The notes: a model not told the origin generated them from the sequence alone. DNA of 64,000 bases from Vampirovibrionales bacterium (GCA_029262635.1 JAJCZA010000024.1:1-64000); one strand, 5' to 3'; shown: positions 8,622-17,235, numbered from the stretch's first letter. Program-made: numbers and translations.

Positions 8622-8774
8622 CTAGAGCAAGCCGTTTAATAGTAAAATACCTTGAGCGCCCAGAAAAGCCTCTTCCGACTGTTCACCCGATGAGAGTGTT
8701 TCTCTGGCAACTGTCAGCATTCGGTCGTTGCTAAACTTCTCAGTTAAAATGTCTGCGTGATCAAATTGACTCAT
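8622..8774 (-). CDS. Small protein of 50 aa, unknown function
   Basis: The ATG at 8774 sits eight bases behind an unusually good ribosome site (GGGGAGGAAATCC). The product is acidic and soluble (SQFDHADILTEKFSNDRM at the start, ending GAQGILLLNGLL), with no signal peptide or recognisable motif. It shares the terminator at 8559-8595 with the convergent gene. The ribosome site and terminator make it a credible gene, although nothing about its role can be said. Confidence 0.65.
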   Translation of the reverse strand: MSQFDHADILTEKFSNDRMLTVARETLSSGEQSEEAFLGAQGILLLNGLL

Positions 8775-8991
8775 TGGATTTCCTCCCCTTGTGCCTATTG
8801 GCAACTTTTTTATTTCCCCAATATAAAAAGTGACAGATCAAAAATATGAAGTGATGTCGTTCTCTTAAGTGAATAAAAACCAATTCTCAGGTTCAATTGC
8901 GTTTTTGAAATGTTTCTTTACAGAAAGACTTAAATTTCTCCTCTCGTTATAATAGAGCTAACCTTTGTTTTGTTGAACCGATGAAAGTTTG

Positions 8992-9714
8992 ATGGTTTTG
9001 GAACTGAAAATTGCTCATTTATACCCGGATTTGTTGAATATTTATGGTGATCGAGGCAATGTGCTGGCTCTGTATCAGCGATGCCAGTGGCGGGGGATTC
9101 AGGTGTCTGTTACGGCGCTAGACTTAGGTGAAAAGGTTGATCCGGATGTGTACGACCTGTATTTTATGGGCGGCGGACAGGATGCTCAACAAGTTCTCGT
9201 GTGTGATGATCTTCATCAAACCAAAGCCACAGGGCTTCGGGAGGCCGTAAAGAATGAGGCGGTTTTTCTCACCATCTGCGGAGGTTATCAGCTATTAGGT
9301 CATTACTATAAGCCAATGCAAGGTAGGGAACTCAAAGGTCTTAGCCTGATTGACGCTTATACGGTCGCCGGTGAAAAGCGGTTGATCGGCAATATTGTAA
9401 TCCAGCGAGATGACTCAACCGTTGTTGGCTTTGAAAATCACAGCGGATTAACCCACTTGGGAGAGGGAGTGCGTCCACTGGGTCGAGTTATCACAGGCTG
9501 TGGTAACAATAATGACGACAAAACCGAAGGGGTTCATTCGGGTACCCTTTACGGCACCTATATGCACGGATCGCTCCTCCCTAAAAACCCAAAACTAACC
9601 GACGAACTGATTGAACAGGCTTTAAGGCGGCGCTATGGCGAAATCAGTCTTACTCCGCTTGATGATACTCTGGAACAATCTGCCCATGAAAGGGCGGTCG
9701 CTTTATCCTCATGA
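8992..9714 (+). CDS. gatD: Type 1 glutamine amidotransferase GatD-like (lipid II isoglutaminyl synthase subunit)
   Basis: GatD feeds ammonia from glutamine to MurT, which amidates the alpha-carboxylate of D-Glu in lipid II. The sequence has the family start LKIAHLYPDLLNIYGDRGN, the YFMGGGQD segment, the catalytic Cys in TICGGYQ near residue 95 and the catalytic His in GTYMHGSLLPKNP near residue 192. The 240-aa length is normal. The ATG at 8992 is preferred over the TTG just before it. It overlaps the next gene by four bases (ATGA). No murT lies beside it, which is unusual; a cobyric-acid-synthase-like amidotransferase role is the alternative, less likely at this length. Confidence 0.85.
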   Translation: MVLELKIAHLYPDLLNIYGDRGNVLALYQRCQWRGIQVSVTALDLGEKVDPDVYDLYFMGGGQDAQQVLVCDDLHQTKATGLREAVKNEAVFLTICGGYQLLGHYYKPMQGRELKGLSLIDAYTVAGEKRLIGNIVIQRDDSTVVGFENHSGLTHLGEGVRPLGRVITGCGNNNDDKTEGVHSGTLYGTYMHGSLLPKNPKLTDELIEQALRRRYGEISLTPLDDTLEQSAHERAVALSS

Positions 9715-11387
9715 AAAACTCAGTACCCTCCCAATGTTTCATGAAACAAACCGTCAGAACGCCAGCCTTTCTGTTGTGCTTTTTACTGTTTGTGGGTCTC
9801 TTGTTTCGCTTGTTATTTTTGGGGCATGAAAGTCTTTGGATGGATGAAATCAATACCCTGATGGTGACAACCACCCACGGTTACCCGTTGGCTATTTTTC
9901 CAGAAACCCAAACCGCTGAAGCTTTTTTCCAGAAACACCTAGCTTGGCAACCCATGGATTTTCACGTCTTGATGACCATGCTTCGCCAAAATGTTCATAT
10001 GCCCCTGTATTATATTCTACTCAACCCATGGCTTGGACTGTTCGGCCTGTCTGAATGGAGTGTTAGAGGATTCTCCGTTCTTTTTTCTATTCTGATGCTG
10101 GTTCCACTTTATTTTTTGGGCAATAGCCTAGAGGCTCCCAAGAGGACTCAAAAAGGGATTCTCGCACAGCCCGGCATATGGGCTGTTCTCTTTGCTTTAA
10201 CCAGTCCTTTTCAGCTTTATTACGCACAAGAAGCCCGTATGTATACACTGGCCCTGTTTTTTTCAGCTTTGTCCGCTTTAGGGCTTTGGAAGGTTTTATA
10301 TGCTGATACGTCAGACCGTCAGTCCTCAGTATTAACCAAAATCACGCCAACCCACTGGAGTCTGATTTACACCTTTAGTACGCTTGGCGGTATTTTTACC
10401 CACTATGTCTTTCTTTTTCAACTTCCCTTTCATGCTTTGTTCGGGCTTCTGGCTCTGATTCAGCAAGCCAGAAAAGGGCAATCCCACCGGTGGCATCTGT
10501 TTCTTCCGTTTGCGCTTCTTTTTGGGGTTGCCATCTGGTATTGGTATCCTGTTTACCTAGAGCAAAAATCGGGTGTGCTGAATGTGGGTGACCACTTTTC
10601 GGATGGCCGCATGAAGCCCTTGCGTTATCTGGGCGTTTTCTTCTGGGAACCGTTACTTGTACTGGCGGGAAACGTTCGAAACAGCTGGCTGTTTTATTTT
10701 CCCTTGGGGATCGGGCTTTTTCTTGCTTGGTTGATTCCTGCCCTTCGACAAATGTTTCGGACAGTTCAGCTAAAAACCCACGGATTCCTGCTTTGTGGCA
10801 TTATTCTTCCGTTGGCATTTCAGGTGGGTGTGGATTGGATTCAGGAAACCCATACCAGTACGATTATTCGTTACACATTACTCATTGCGCCTGCTGTTTA
10901 TCTGTTTCTGGGACTGGTTTGTGCTGAGCTAACCTTCAATAGATTCTGGCAAACCGTGCGTCACCCTATTTTAGGCGCTATGCTGACTATTGCCATTCTT
11001 ACGGTCTGGCCGGGGAGTCCTTTTCGCTACAAAGGAAAATTTGGCACTCGGGATAATGCCCGTTACTTGGCCGAAGAGCTTCAACCCGATGATTTGGTGA
11101 TAATCAACGGTCCACTGGCCGCGCCGTGCACATTGGCTTATTACCTCTATCAAGCCAAACCGGAACAACCGATGATTTACTGGCAGAAGCAATATCGTAC
11201 TCAAGGAGCTGTTCCCAAACCGACTCTGGAACAATTGGCTCCATACAATCGGGCCTGGCTGTTTAATTATCGAGGCGGTAAGAAGCGGGGGGTTTACATC
11301 CTGATGGATATTCTTAACGCGCATTATACCCTTGAAGAAAAAGCCCTTGGCCCCCGCCGCCGCCTGAATCGCTATCAATCACCTTAA
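9711..11387 (+). CDS. GT39/ArnT-like integral-membrane glycosyltransferase
   Basis: This 558-aa protein has about ten membrane helices. The first periplasmic loop carries LWMDEINTL near residue 43, with the catalytic Asp-Glu pair of GT-C enzymes, and NVHMPLYYILLNPWLGLFG near residue 95, the PMT_2 family pattern. Such enzymes move a sugar from a polyprenyl-phosphate donor to a lipid or protein on the outer side of the inner membrane. Its ATG overlaps the stop of gatD, so the two are translationally coupled. A periplasmic soluble C-terminal region follows the last helix. Its acceptor is unknown; coupling with gatD suggests cell-envelope work. Confidence 0.85.
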   Translation: MKNSVPSQCFMKQTVRTPAFLLCFLLFVGLLFRLLFLGHESLWMDEINTLMVTTTHGYPLAIFPETQTAEAFFQKHLAWQPMDFHVLMTMLRQNVHMPLYYILLNPWLGLFGLSEWSVRGFSVLFSILMLVPLYFLGNSLEAPKRTQKGILAQPGIWAVLFALTSPFQLYYAQEARMYTLALFFSALSALGLWKVLYADTSDRQSSVLTKITPTHWSLIYTFSTLGGIFTHYVFLFQLPFHALFGLLALIQQARKGQSHRWHLFLPFALLFGVAIWYWYPVYLEQKSGVLNVGDHFSDGRMKPLRYLGVFFWEPLLVLAGNVRNSWLFYFPLGIGLFLAWLIPALRQMFRTVQLKTHGFLLCGIILPLAFQVGVDWIQETHTSTIIRYTLLIAPAVYLFLGLVCAELTFNRFWQTVRHPILGAMLTIAILTVWPGSPFRYKGKFGTRDNARYLAEELQPDDLVIINGPLAAPCTLAYYLYQAKPEQPMIYWQKQYRTQGAVPKPTLEQLAPYNRAWLFNYRGGKKRGVYILMDILNAHYTLEEKALGPRRRLNRYQSP

Positions 11388-11441
11388 ACTTTGTAACAAA
11401 CCCAACCCAAGCAGGAACGCTAGAGAAAGTAGAAGGAGCCT

Positions 11442-11462
11442 TAAATAAAGCTAGCTGTGCTG
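11442..11462 (-). repeat. 21-bp dispersed repeat, copy 1
   Basis: It shares 19 of 21 bases with 59465-59485 (core AGCTGTGCTG preceded by TAAAGCY). Both copies lie just past the stop codon of a minus-strand gene. Confidence 0.5.
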
Positions 11463-11473
11463 GCCTGGCCTGC

Positions 11474-11493
11474 ATTCCCGCGAAAGCGGGAAT
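11474..11493. repeat. REP-like perfect hairpin
   Basis: ATTCCCGC-GAAA-GCGGGAAT: an eight-base-pair stem capped by a GAAA tetraloop, just downstream of the aminotransferase stop. It resembles the palindromic repeats common between genes in many bacteria (for example the dRS3 core of Neisseria). Only one copy is present here. It may also stabilise or end the aminotransferase message. Confidence 0.6.
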
Positions 11494-11506
11494 GACAATA
11501 AAAAGA

Positions 11507-12721
11507 CTAATGCGGTGTTAATGTTTGTCCGACACACTCTCGGAGTTTTAGGAGTTTTTGCCGAGCGATCTCTAAGGTTTCCGGGGTTTTGCTAAAGCAG
11601 AAGCGGACATATTTATGACCATCAGCTTTATTTCGGAAAAAACTGCTCCCCGGCACCACGGCCACCCCGATATCCTTAACTAAAAACTCGGCAAAGGCCA
11701 CATCCGTCTCATACCCAAAACCGGAAATATCCGTCAAGACATAGTAGGCCCCTTTAGGCGTGAAGTAAGGAATCCCGGTTTCATCAAGAATCCCTAGCAT
11801 GGTTTTTCGTTTTTCAGTATATGTCACAGCCAGTTCTTTGTAGTAGCTTTGAGGTAAATCCAAGGCTGCGACCCCAGCTCGTTGCAAGGGAGCAGGCGCA
11901 CCGACCGTGAGAAAATCATGAACCTTTCGAATGGCACCGGTCATTTCAACACTGGCTAAAATCCAGCCCACTCGCCAGCCGGTAACACTATATGTTTTGG
12001 AAAGCGCGTTTACGGTAACACACAGGTCTTCCATTCCCGGTAAGGTGTGCATGGCCACGTGTTTCTCGCCATCATAGAGAATGTGTTCATAAATTTCGTC
12101 GGTAAAACAAATCACACCCCACTTTTGGCAGAGTTCGGCGATAAAGGTGAGTTCCTCTCGGTCAAACACTTTACCCGTCGGGTTGTTCGGTGTATTAATA
12201 ATAATAGCTCGGGTCTTATTGTTAAAGGCAGCGGTCATCTCCTCTCGATTAAACGACCACTCTGGCGGATGGAGGGTAACATATCGAGGAACCGCACCGC
12301 ATAAAATAGAGTCTGGGCCGTAGTTTTCGTAGTAAGGTTCAAAGACAATCACTTCGTCACCGGGATCCACAATGGATAACATGGCTGAAGCCATTGCTTC
12401 AGTTGCGCCACAGGTGACGGTTATTTGTGTTTCCGGATCCACATCCATTCCTAGGTGCCATTTGGTTTTTCGGGCGATTGCGTCCCGTAGGGCCTTGTCG
12501 CCCCATGTGATGGGATATTGATTAATGTCGTCGAAAATCGCTTTAGACGCCGCATCCTTCAACGCCTGTGGGCAGGGAAAATCGGGAAACCCTTGCGCTA
12601 AATTGGTCGCCTTATGCTTACTGGCCAAGCGGCTCATTTCCCGAATCACCGATTCGGTAAATGCATCCGCTTTTTTCGATGTCCGTGTTCGGTTCAACAG
12701 ATTAACCAATTCAGCCGTCAT
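11507..12721 (-). CDS. PLP-dependent aminotransferase, class I/II
   Basis: This is a fold-type I aminotransferase of about 404 aa. It opens with ATNLAQGFPDFPCP, typical of the kynurenine/methionine/aspartate-type subgroup, then shows TCGATEAMA, INTPNNPTGKVF, FTDEIYEH and the PLP-binding Lys in ALSKTYSVTGWRVGW. The C-terminal Arg that binds the substrate carboxylate is in KYVRFCFSK. The ATG at 12721 has GAGGGTAAGGGA upstream. It follows the channel gene on the same strand after 75 bases. The substrate amino acid cannot be fixed by sequence. Confidence 0.9.
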   Translation of the reverse strand: MTAELVNLLNRTRTSKKADAFTESVIREMSRLASKHKATNLAQGFPDFPCPQALKDAASKAIFDDINQYPITWGDKALRDAIARKTKWHLGMDVDPETQITVTCGATEAMASAMLSIVDPGDEVIVFEPYYENYGPDSILCGAVPRYVTLHPPEWSFNREEMTAAFNNKTRAIIINTPNNPTGKVFDREELTFIAELCQKWGVICFTDEIYEHILYDGEKHVAMHTLPGMEDLCVTVNALSKTYSVTGWRVGWILASVEMTGAIRKVHDFLTVGAPAPLQRAGVAALDLPQSYYKELAVTYTEKRKTMLGILDETGIPYFTPKGAYYVLTDISGFGYETDVAFAEFLVKDIGVAVVPGSSFFRNKADGHKYVRFCFSKTPETLEIARQKLLKLRECVGQTLTPH

Positions 12722-12796
12722 AATAAATCCCTTACCCTCGACAAGTACGCCCGCATTATAAACGATTTCGGCCACAAAATAAAATCGGATCCAACT

Positions 12797-13654
12797 TTAT
12801 CCGCAGGCTGTTGGTTTTTCCAGTTTATAGCCGCAAAATTTACAATAAACAGCATGATCATCGTGCCCATCTCGGCCGCAGGCATCGCAAGCCTGCGTGT
12901 TGAGGTGAACTTTTGATGAGACCTTGCCCAGTTCGACGGAAACAATACCGGTTGGTACGGCGATAATGCCATACCCCATAATCATGACCAATCCCGCTAG
13001 GAATTTGCCCAGCATGGTCATTGGGGTGATATCACCATAACCAACGGTTGTTAACGTGACAATCGCCCAATAAATGCTAGTAGGAATACTGGTAAACCCA
13101 TGCTCGGGCCCTTCTATTAAATACATCAACGAGCCCACAATGACCACGAGGGTGAGTACGAAAAAAAGAAATACAGTAATCTTAGGCCGACTCGCCCGTA
13201 AAGCGCGTAGCAGCATACTGGCTTCTGAAAGGTAACGAGCCAGCTTAAAAATCCGAAAAATTCGTAACAACCGAAACACTCGAATCACAGCCAGAACGTG
13301 AGTTCCCGAAAACAGCAAACTTAAATAGGTTGGCGCGATGGCCAGCAAATCGATAACCCCAAAAAAACTAAAAATATAATTCCAGGGACGGCGGATACTG
13401 TATATTCTTAAAATGTACTCCAGGGTAAATAGCCCGGTAAAAATCCACTCAAAAGCGGTTAAGAGTTCGCCATAGGCTAAACTGATTTGTGACACACTTT
13501 CCAGCATAACCGCCAAGACGCTTAAAAGAATCACGACGAGTAATGCGATGTCAAACATTTTGCCTAAAGGGGTATCCGCTTCAAAAATAATCTCAAACAG
13601 CGTATACCTAAACCCGATACCCTTGGCCGGTTCTTCTCTATCCTGATTCCTCAT
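12797..13654 (-). CDS. Voltage-gated-type K+ channel with a C-terminal zinc ribbon
   Basis: The 285-aa protein has six membrane helices. The S4 segment carries regularly spaced arginines (RVFRLLRIFRIFKLARYL near residue 125), and the pore has the K+ filter TLTTVGYGDITP near residue 204. After S6 there is only a short tail, which contains a rubredoxin/zinc-ribbon-like knuckle: CDACGRDGHDDHAVYCKFCG (two CxxC pairs, residues 257-277). The core is that of Kch/KvAP-type channels of the inner membrane. The zinc ribbon replaces the RCK or cyclic-nucleotide domain often found in bacterial K+ channels. Confidence 0.92.
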   Translation of the reverse strand: MRNQDREEPAKGIGFRYTLFEIIFEADTPLGKMFDIALLVVILLSVLAVMLESVSQISLAYGELLTAFEWIFTGLFTLEYILRIYSIRRPWNYIFSFFGVIDLLAIAPTYLSLLFSGTHVLAVIRVFRLLRIFRIFKLARYLSEASMLLRALRASRPKITVFLFFVLTLVVIVGSLMYLIEGPEHGFTSIPTSIYWAIVTLTTVGYGDITPMTMLGKFLAGLVMIMGYGIIAVPTGIVSVELGKVSSKVHLNTQACDACGRDGHDDHAVYCKFCGYKLEKPTACG

Positions 13655-13754
13655 ACCCGTTATTTTACTATAACAGACCCCTTTGTAGGCCGTTTATTCT
13701 AAAAAATCACATTCTGACTCGATCTCTAAATCTTAAAGATACGCTTATAATATT

Positions 13755-13782
13755 TTGTTGATGCGATTCGTTATGTTAAAAT
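13755..13782 (+). promoter_or_regulatory. Promoter with extended -10 for the rightward 13.8 kb genes
   Basis: TTGTTG at 13755-13760 and TGTTAAAAT at 13774-13782 (spacing 16). This is the same TGnTAAAAT form seen upstream of secD and the 3191 gene. Confidence 0.5.
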
Positions 13783-13822
13783 AGGGAGGTTGGTTTAGTT
13801 AGACAAGGCGTTGGCTGAAGGC

Positions 13823-13996
13823 ATGATGATTAATTTTTTAAGCATGGCCACCGGTAAGGAAACCGAAAAATTTAAGAAGCAACGAGCCTCTTGGCTGGCC
13901 GGGTTCAAAACCTTTACGTATTCGGCTTCTGACACAACCGCCGGAAGCCATGGCAATGGAGACGTGTTTGTCCGCTCAACTGCTTCAGCCGATTAA
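13823..13996 (+). CDS. Small protein of 57 aa, unknown function
   Basis: The frame starts with two ATGs behind GAAGGC and follows a good promoter. The product is polar with an amphipathic first half (ATGKETEKFKKQRASWLAGF) and a Ser/Thr/Ala-rich tail. No motif is recognised. It lies 22 bases before the next gene and could be the first gene of a pair. The coding case rests on the promoter and position only. Confidence 0.4.
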   Translation: MMINFLSMATGKETEKFKKQRASWLAGFKTFTYSASDTTAGSHGNGDVFVRSTASAD

Positions 13997-14018
13997 AAGT
14001 AGATAGGGAGTCAGCGTC

Positions 14019-14558
14019 CTGAGATACGAGATTTCGGTTGATTACGATGAATCACTCATGAAGCAGGCCGCCTGGGTGCTAACGAAAAAGCACCTACCGC
14101 GATTGATGACTATTTTTCTGATTGGCGCTATGGCAGGAAGCCTTTTGTTTTTCTATGGCTCAGCCTTGGAAACGCCTTGGGTCCCTCAAGTGGTGCTTTC
14201 TCTGCTTTTGGGTGGGTTTATCGGCGTTTCTGTATTAGCCTTCTTTTTGCCTCTCATGATTTATTTTAAATCACTTTCTCAAAGTAAAAAAATGCTGGAA
14301 AAACTTACGGCGCCAACCTTTACGATGACCTTTGAGTTGGATGCGTTTCGGGTTCAATCGTCTTTAGCGGATTCCACTATCCAGTGGAGTGCTTTTCAAA
14401 AGCTCTACCCTGACGAACAAATCTGGCTTCTGTTTCCTAACTCGGCCAGTTATTTTGTTATCCCCACAAAGTCTTTAAGTGATGAGCTATCGGCATTTAT
14501 CTTGAGACAATTGGAAGAATGTCACGTTCCCATATGTCAATCGACCTTTAGTATTTAA
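14019..14558 (+). CDS. YcxB-like membrane protein, possible CTG start
   Basis: The first ATG (14058) would remove residues that look like the family's start (RYEISVDYDESL). The frame is open back to 14007, and the only start-like codon there is CTG at 14019, eight bases behind AGGGAG. Two membrane helices lie near residues 30-50 and 58-78, then a cytoplasmic domain with TFELDAFRVQSSLADSTIQWSAFQKLY and FVIPTKSL, the YcxB-like pattern. Function in the family is unknown. If the CTG is not used, the product is the 166-aa form from 14058. Confidence 0.6.
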   Translation: MRYEISVDYDESLMKQAAWVLTKKHLPRLMTIFLIGAMAGSLLFFYGSALETPWVPQVVLSLLLGGFIGVSVLAFFLPLMIYFKSLSQSKKMLEKLTAPTFTMTFELDAFRVQSSLADSTIQWSAFQKLYPDEQIWLLFPNSASYFVIPTKSLSDELSAFILRQLEECHVPICQSTFSI

Positions 14559-14561
14559 AAT

Positions 14562-14590
14562 CTTGGTTCGAAAAGAAAGTAAGAACCGAG
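14562..14590 (-). terminator. Terminator between convergent genes
   Basis: CTTGGTTC and GAACCGAG form an eight-base-pair stem (one G-T pair). On the minus strand it is followed by ATTTTAAA, so it mainly serves the cyclic-nucleotide-binding protein. Confidence 0.5.
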
Positions 14591-14594
14591 AAGC

Positions 14595-15059
14595 TTAATG
14601 GAAGAAGGTCATATAAATTTGATACGCTTCAGCGATTAAAACCCCTCCCAAAACGGCGGTAAGAAGCTTCTTAATAGTCGACTCAGCCTCCAGTTTCTTG
14701 AGCAGTGCAAGAGAATAGTCCTGAGATGTCCCTTCCAGACGTTTGTTCATGCTTTTTAGCATTTCTTGAATAATTGGTGATGACTTTTTGAGTTCTCTTT
14801 CAAGTTCTTCGCGTTGTATCACCTTAACAGTGACTTCGGATTTAGCAATGGCGGAGGCGGAACGAAATCCGGCATGATCGAAAATGTACATTTCACCAAA
14901 TACTTCATTGGGGCCCAGTTCGGCTAAGGTAATGGGGTTTTTTTGTCCTGTTTCTTTTCGAATAATGACGGACCCCTCAACGATTAAAAAGGTTTCATCC
15001 CCATAAATGCCCTCGGCAACAATTTTTTCACCGGGGTTAAATGATTTTAAGTCAGCCAT
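14595..15059 (-). CDS. Cyclic nucleotide-binding domain protein with a C-terminal membrane anchor
   Basis: The 154-aa protein is one cNMP-binding (Crp-type) beta-roll: KSFNPGEKIVAEGIYGDETFLIVEGSVII, then LGPNEVFGEMYIFDHAGFRSASAIA, which matches the phosphate-binding cassette FGExxxxxxxxRxAxxxA, with the Arg that contacts the cyclic phosphate. There is no DNA-binding domain. Instead a helix leads to a C-terminal hydrophobic segment (LLTAVLGGVLIAEAYQIYMTFF), probably a tail anchor. It is therefore a membrane-tethered ligand sensor rather than a transcription factor. The ligand could be cAMP or cGMP, but this is unproven. Confidence 0.85.
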   Translation of the reverse strand: MADLKSFNPGEKIVAEGIYGDETFLIVEGSVIIRKETGQKNPITLAELGPNEVFGEMYIFDHAGFRSASAIAKSEVTVKVIQREELERELKKSSPIIQEMLKSMNKRLEGTSQDYSLALLKKLEAESTIKKLLTAVLGGVLIAEAYQIYMTFFH

Positions 15060-15458
15060 AAGCGTGGTGCTTCCTTTATTGTGCGTATATGCGTATACAT
15101 GTATAACGGAGCATCGTAAACCATGTTGTCACAGAATATCATATTTTAGGAAGGTCGGTGGAACTATAAAGATGAACGTAACAGATTCTTTTAAGGTCGG
15201 TAAGTCAAAGCTATAACGGAAATAGGGTTTCTTTTATTTTAGCTACTTTATGGATGATATTGATGACTGTACGTTTTCCCTGCTTATTGCGCTTTTTCGG
15301 CGGCGCTCCTTTTTACTTTTTATAGCATTTTGACACGTCGTACAGTGGAAGATAAGGATGAATGGTTAGCTACCCTCTTTGCGGAATGGGAAAAGAATGC
15401 TTTGTCGTGCAAAGTCAGGTTCTAGAAGAAATTTTTAACCCGACCTAGGTAAACAGGC
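15060..15458. other. Region without a convincing gene
   Basis: Only very short frames are present. Two fragments in different frames (MDDIDDCTFSLLIALFRRR from 15251 and TRRTVEDKDEWLATLFAEW ending at 15426) look protein-like and could be the two halves of a frameshifted small gene. No ribosome site or homology supports this. Confidence 0.3.
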
Positions 15459-15872
15459 TTATGAAGGCTGTTCAGACTTTTCAGCCTGAAAGGTTAATGA
15501 AGCTGAATTAATACAGTAACGCTGACCCGTCGGTTCAGGGCCGTCATCAAATACATGACCCAAATGCGCGCCACAAATCCGGCATAATACCTCAACACGC
15601 ACCATGTGATGACCGGTATCTTTTTGGGTTTCAATGTTTTCCTGGATAAAAGGTTGCCAAAAGCTGGGCCAACCTGAGCCTGAATCGTATTTTTGCTTGC
15701 TATGAAACAAAGGCGCTTTGCAACAAACACACTGGTAAGCTCCTGTGGCCTCATGCTTATTATACTTGCCCGTAAAGGCGCGTTCTGTCCCCTTATTGCG
15801 GGTAACTTCAAACTGGTCCGGGGTCAGTTCGGCTGCCCATTCGCCGTCAGATTTTCGAACAAAATCAGTCAT
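15459..15872 (-). CDS. msrB: Peptide methionine (R)-S-oxide reductase MsrB
   Basis: MsrB repairs the R form of methionine sulfoxide in proteins, using thioredoxin. The 137-aa chain has the zinc CxxC pairs (YQCVCCKAPLF and VLCRICGAHLGHVF), the SGSGWPSFWQP segment and the catalytic Cys in RYCINSASL near residue 122. The zinc-binding form is complete. The ATG at 15872 opens with TDFVRKSDGEWAAELTPDQF, the family's normal start, although no strong ribosome site precedes it; the frame runs further upstream into sequence without family similarity. Confidence 0.95.
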   Translation of the reverse strand: MTDFVRKSDGEWAAELTPDQFEVTRNKGTERAFTGKYNKHEATGAYQCVCCKAPLFHSKQKYDSGSGWPSFWQPFIQENIETQKDTGHHMVRVEVLCRICGAHLGHVFDDGPEPTGQRYCINSASLTFQAEKSEQPS

Positions 15873-16067
15873 AATTAAGAGAGCTGGAATACAGCGAGTC
15901 CTTGCAATATTCTTACGTAAGTAAAGAGGAAAACAGACTAAGAATAGTATATCAGAAAAAATTAACAGGTCTGAATGTTCGGTAGGAATTGTACCTTGGA
16001 ACAGAAAGTAACCTATAATAATAGAACGATTAAGCATATTTAAAGAAAAAAGGTTTTACACAGAGGA

Positions 16068-16718
16068 ATGGAACTGCCTGATTCTTGTGAAGGATTTCAC
16101 TTCCGCTACTTTTCGGCCGATGAACAAGGTGAACCCATCGAGGTTGAACCGTCGGTGGATTCGTTACGGGCTGAGGAGGTTATCCTTGATCGGGTGGCTC
16201 TCATCCTGAAAAATCGCCCCGATATCATGCGCCAATTAGCTTGCATGGAAAACGCAATGGAAATTCACTTATATCAGGACGAAGGCTTTAAAGATCTGGA
16301 CATGGAACTGTACTTTATTGGTCGGGTAACGGTTGATGGGGATGAGGTCATTATGGAGTTGTCCACGGATGAGGTTTTATACGGTGGAAAGCTGGCCTCG
16401 GATGTACTAGATATTGTTGGTCATGAGTTGGTTCATGTGATTGATTTTCTTGATGAACTGGATGGCCAATTGCCGGGCTGGCCCGATGAAACGCTGGAGA
16501 CATTCAAGAAAGCCCGGACGGTGGAGCAACAGAGGATTCGAGAAAACACGTCGTTTATGCCCGGCTATGGGCTGGTGAATGATGTGGAATTTCTGGCTGT
16601 TTTAGGCGAATCTTTTTTTAAACAGCCGGAAGTGGTTCGAAAGGAAAATCGAGCACTTTTTGACGCAATGAATGGCTTCTTTAAACTGTCTTCGGACGAA
16701 TGGGCGGAGTTAGCCTGA
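16068..16718 (+). CDS. M90/MtfA-like zinc metallopeptidase
   Basis: The 216-aa soluble protein carries HELVHVIDFLDELDG near residue 119, an HExxH zinc site, and a later NDVEFLAVLGESFFKQPEVV near residue 175 that supplies the third ligand and the MtfA-type signature (EFFAVxxExFFxxP). MtfA of E. coli is a cytoplasmic aminopeptidase that also binds the repressor Mlc. The substrate here is unknown. It is followed after 22 bases by a Fur-family regulator and then a carbonic anhydrase, all in the same direction and all zinc proteins. Confidence 0.85.
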   Translation: MELPDSCEGFHFRYFSADEQGEPIEVEPSVDSLRAEEVILDRVALILKNRPDIMRQLACMENAMEIHLYQDEGFKDLDMELYFIGRVTVDGDEVIMELSTDEVLYGGKLASDVLDIVGHELVHVIDFLDELDGQLPGWPDETLETFKKARTVEQQRIRENTSFMPGYGLVNDVEFLAVLGESFFKQPEVVRKENRALFDAMNGFFKLSSDEWAELA

Positions 16719-16740
16719 AAAAACGGAAATCAACAACAGA

Positions 16741-17196
16741 ATGACCTTATACACTGAAAAAGCCTTATCCATTTTAAAAAATAGCGGGCTACGCATCACA
16801 AAGCCTCGCCGATTGGTGATTGAATTGTTGGCGAAAACAAGCCGATCCCTTTCTGCTTATGAGATTAAAGAGGCCTTGGATCAGGACGGGCATAAAGTCG
16901 ATACGGTTAGTATCTACCGGATCATTGACTGTCTTTACGAAAACCATTTGATTCATCGGGTGTTGACAACAGGTAAGGTGATGAAATGTAAGTTGGAAAA
17001 TGAACACGAGTGCGAACTGAATCAGTCGGATCATTGCCATCACTTTTTAATTTGCCAGCAATGTGGTTCGGTCGAGGAAGTCCACTGTCCGGGAATTGAT
17101 TCGGTGGTTTCTGCGATGGAAGAGGCCTCCGGGTATCGAATTAACCGACACTATCTGGAATTTTCCGGTATTTGTCCTCAGTGCAATTTGGTATAA
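16741..17196 (+). CDS. Fur-family metalloregulator (Zur-like)
   Basis: The N-terminal winged helix reads LRITKPRRLVIELLAKTSRSLSAYEI with the recognition region KVDTVSIYRIIDCLYE. The C-terminal half has the metal cluster HCHHFLICQQCG near residue 100 and a second CxxC (GICPQCNLV) at the very end, giving the structural Cys4 zinc site. The short spacing and Zur-type SVEEVHCPG after the first CxxC favour zinc sensing, but Fur, PerR and Zur cannot be told apart safely by eye. It lies in a run of zinc-enzyme genes, which fits a zinc regulon. Confidence 0.85.
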   Translation: MTLYTEKALSILKNSGLRITKPRRLVIELLAKTSRSLSAYEIKEALDQDGHKVDTVSIYRIIDCLYENHLIHRVLTTGKVMKCKLENEHECELNQSDHCHHFLICQQCGSVEEVHCPGIDSVVSAMEEASGYRINRHYLEFSGICPQCNLV

Positions 17197-17235
17197 TAAA
17201 AATTTATTAAAGAAGTAGAAAAAAGGATGATGGCT

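Noticed and set aside
15251-15426. Small frameshifted gene
   Set aside because: Two short protein-like pieces exist, but there is no ribosome site, family or second line of support.
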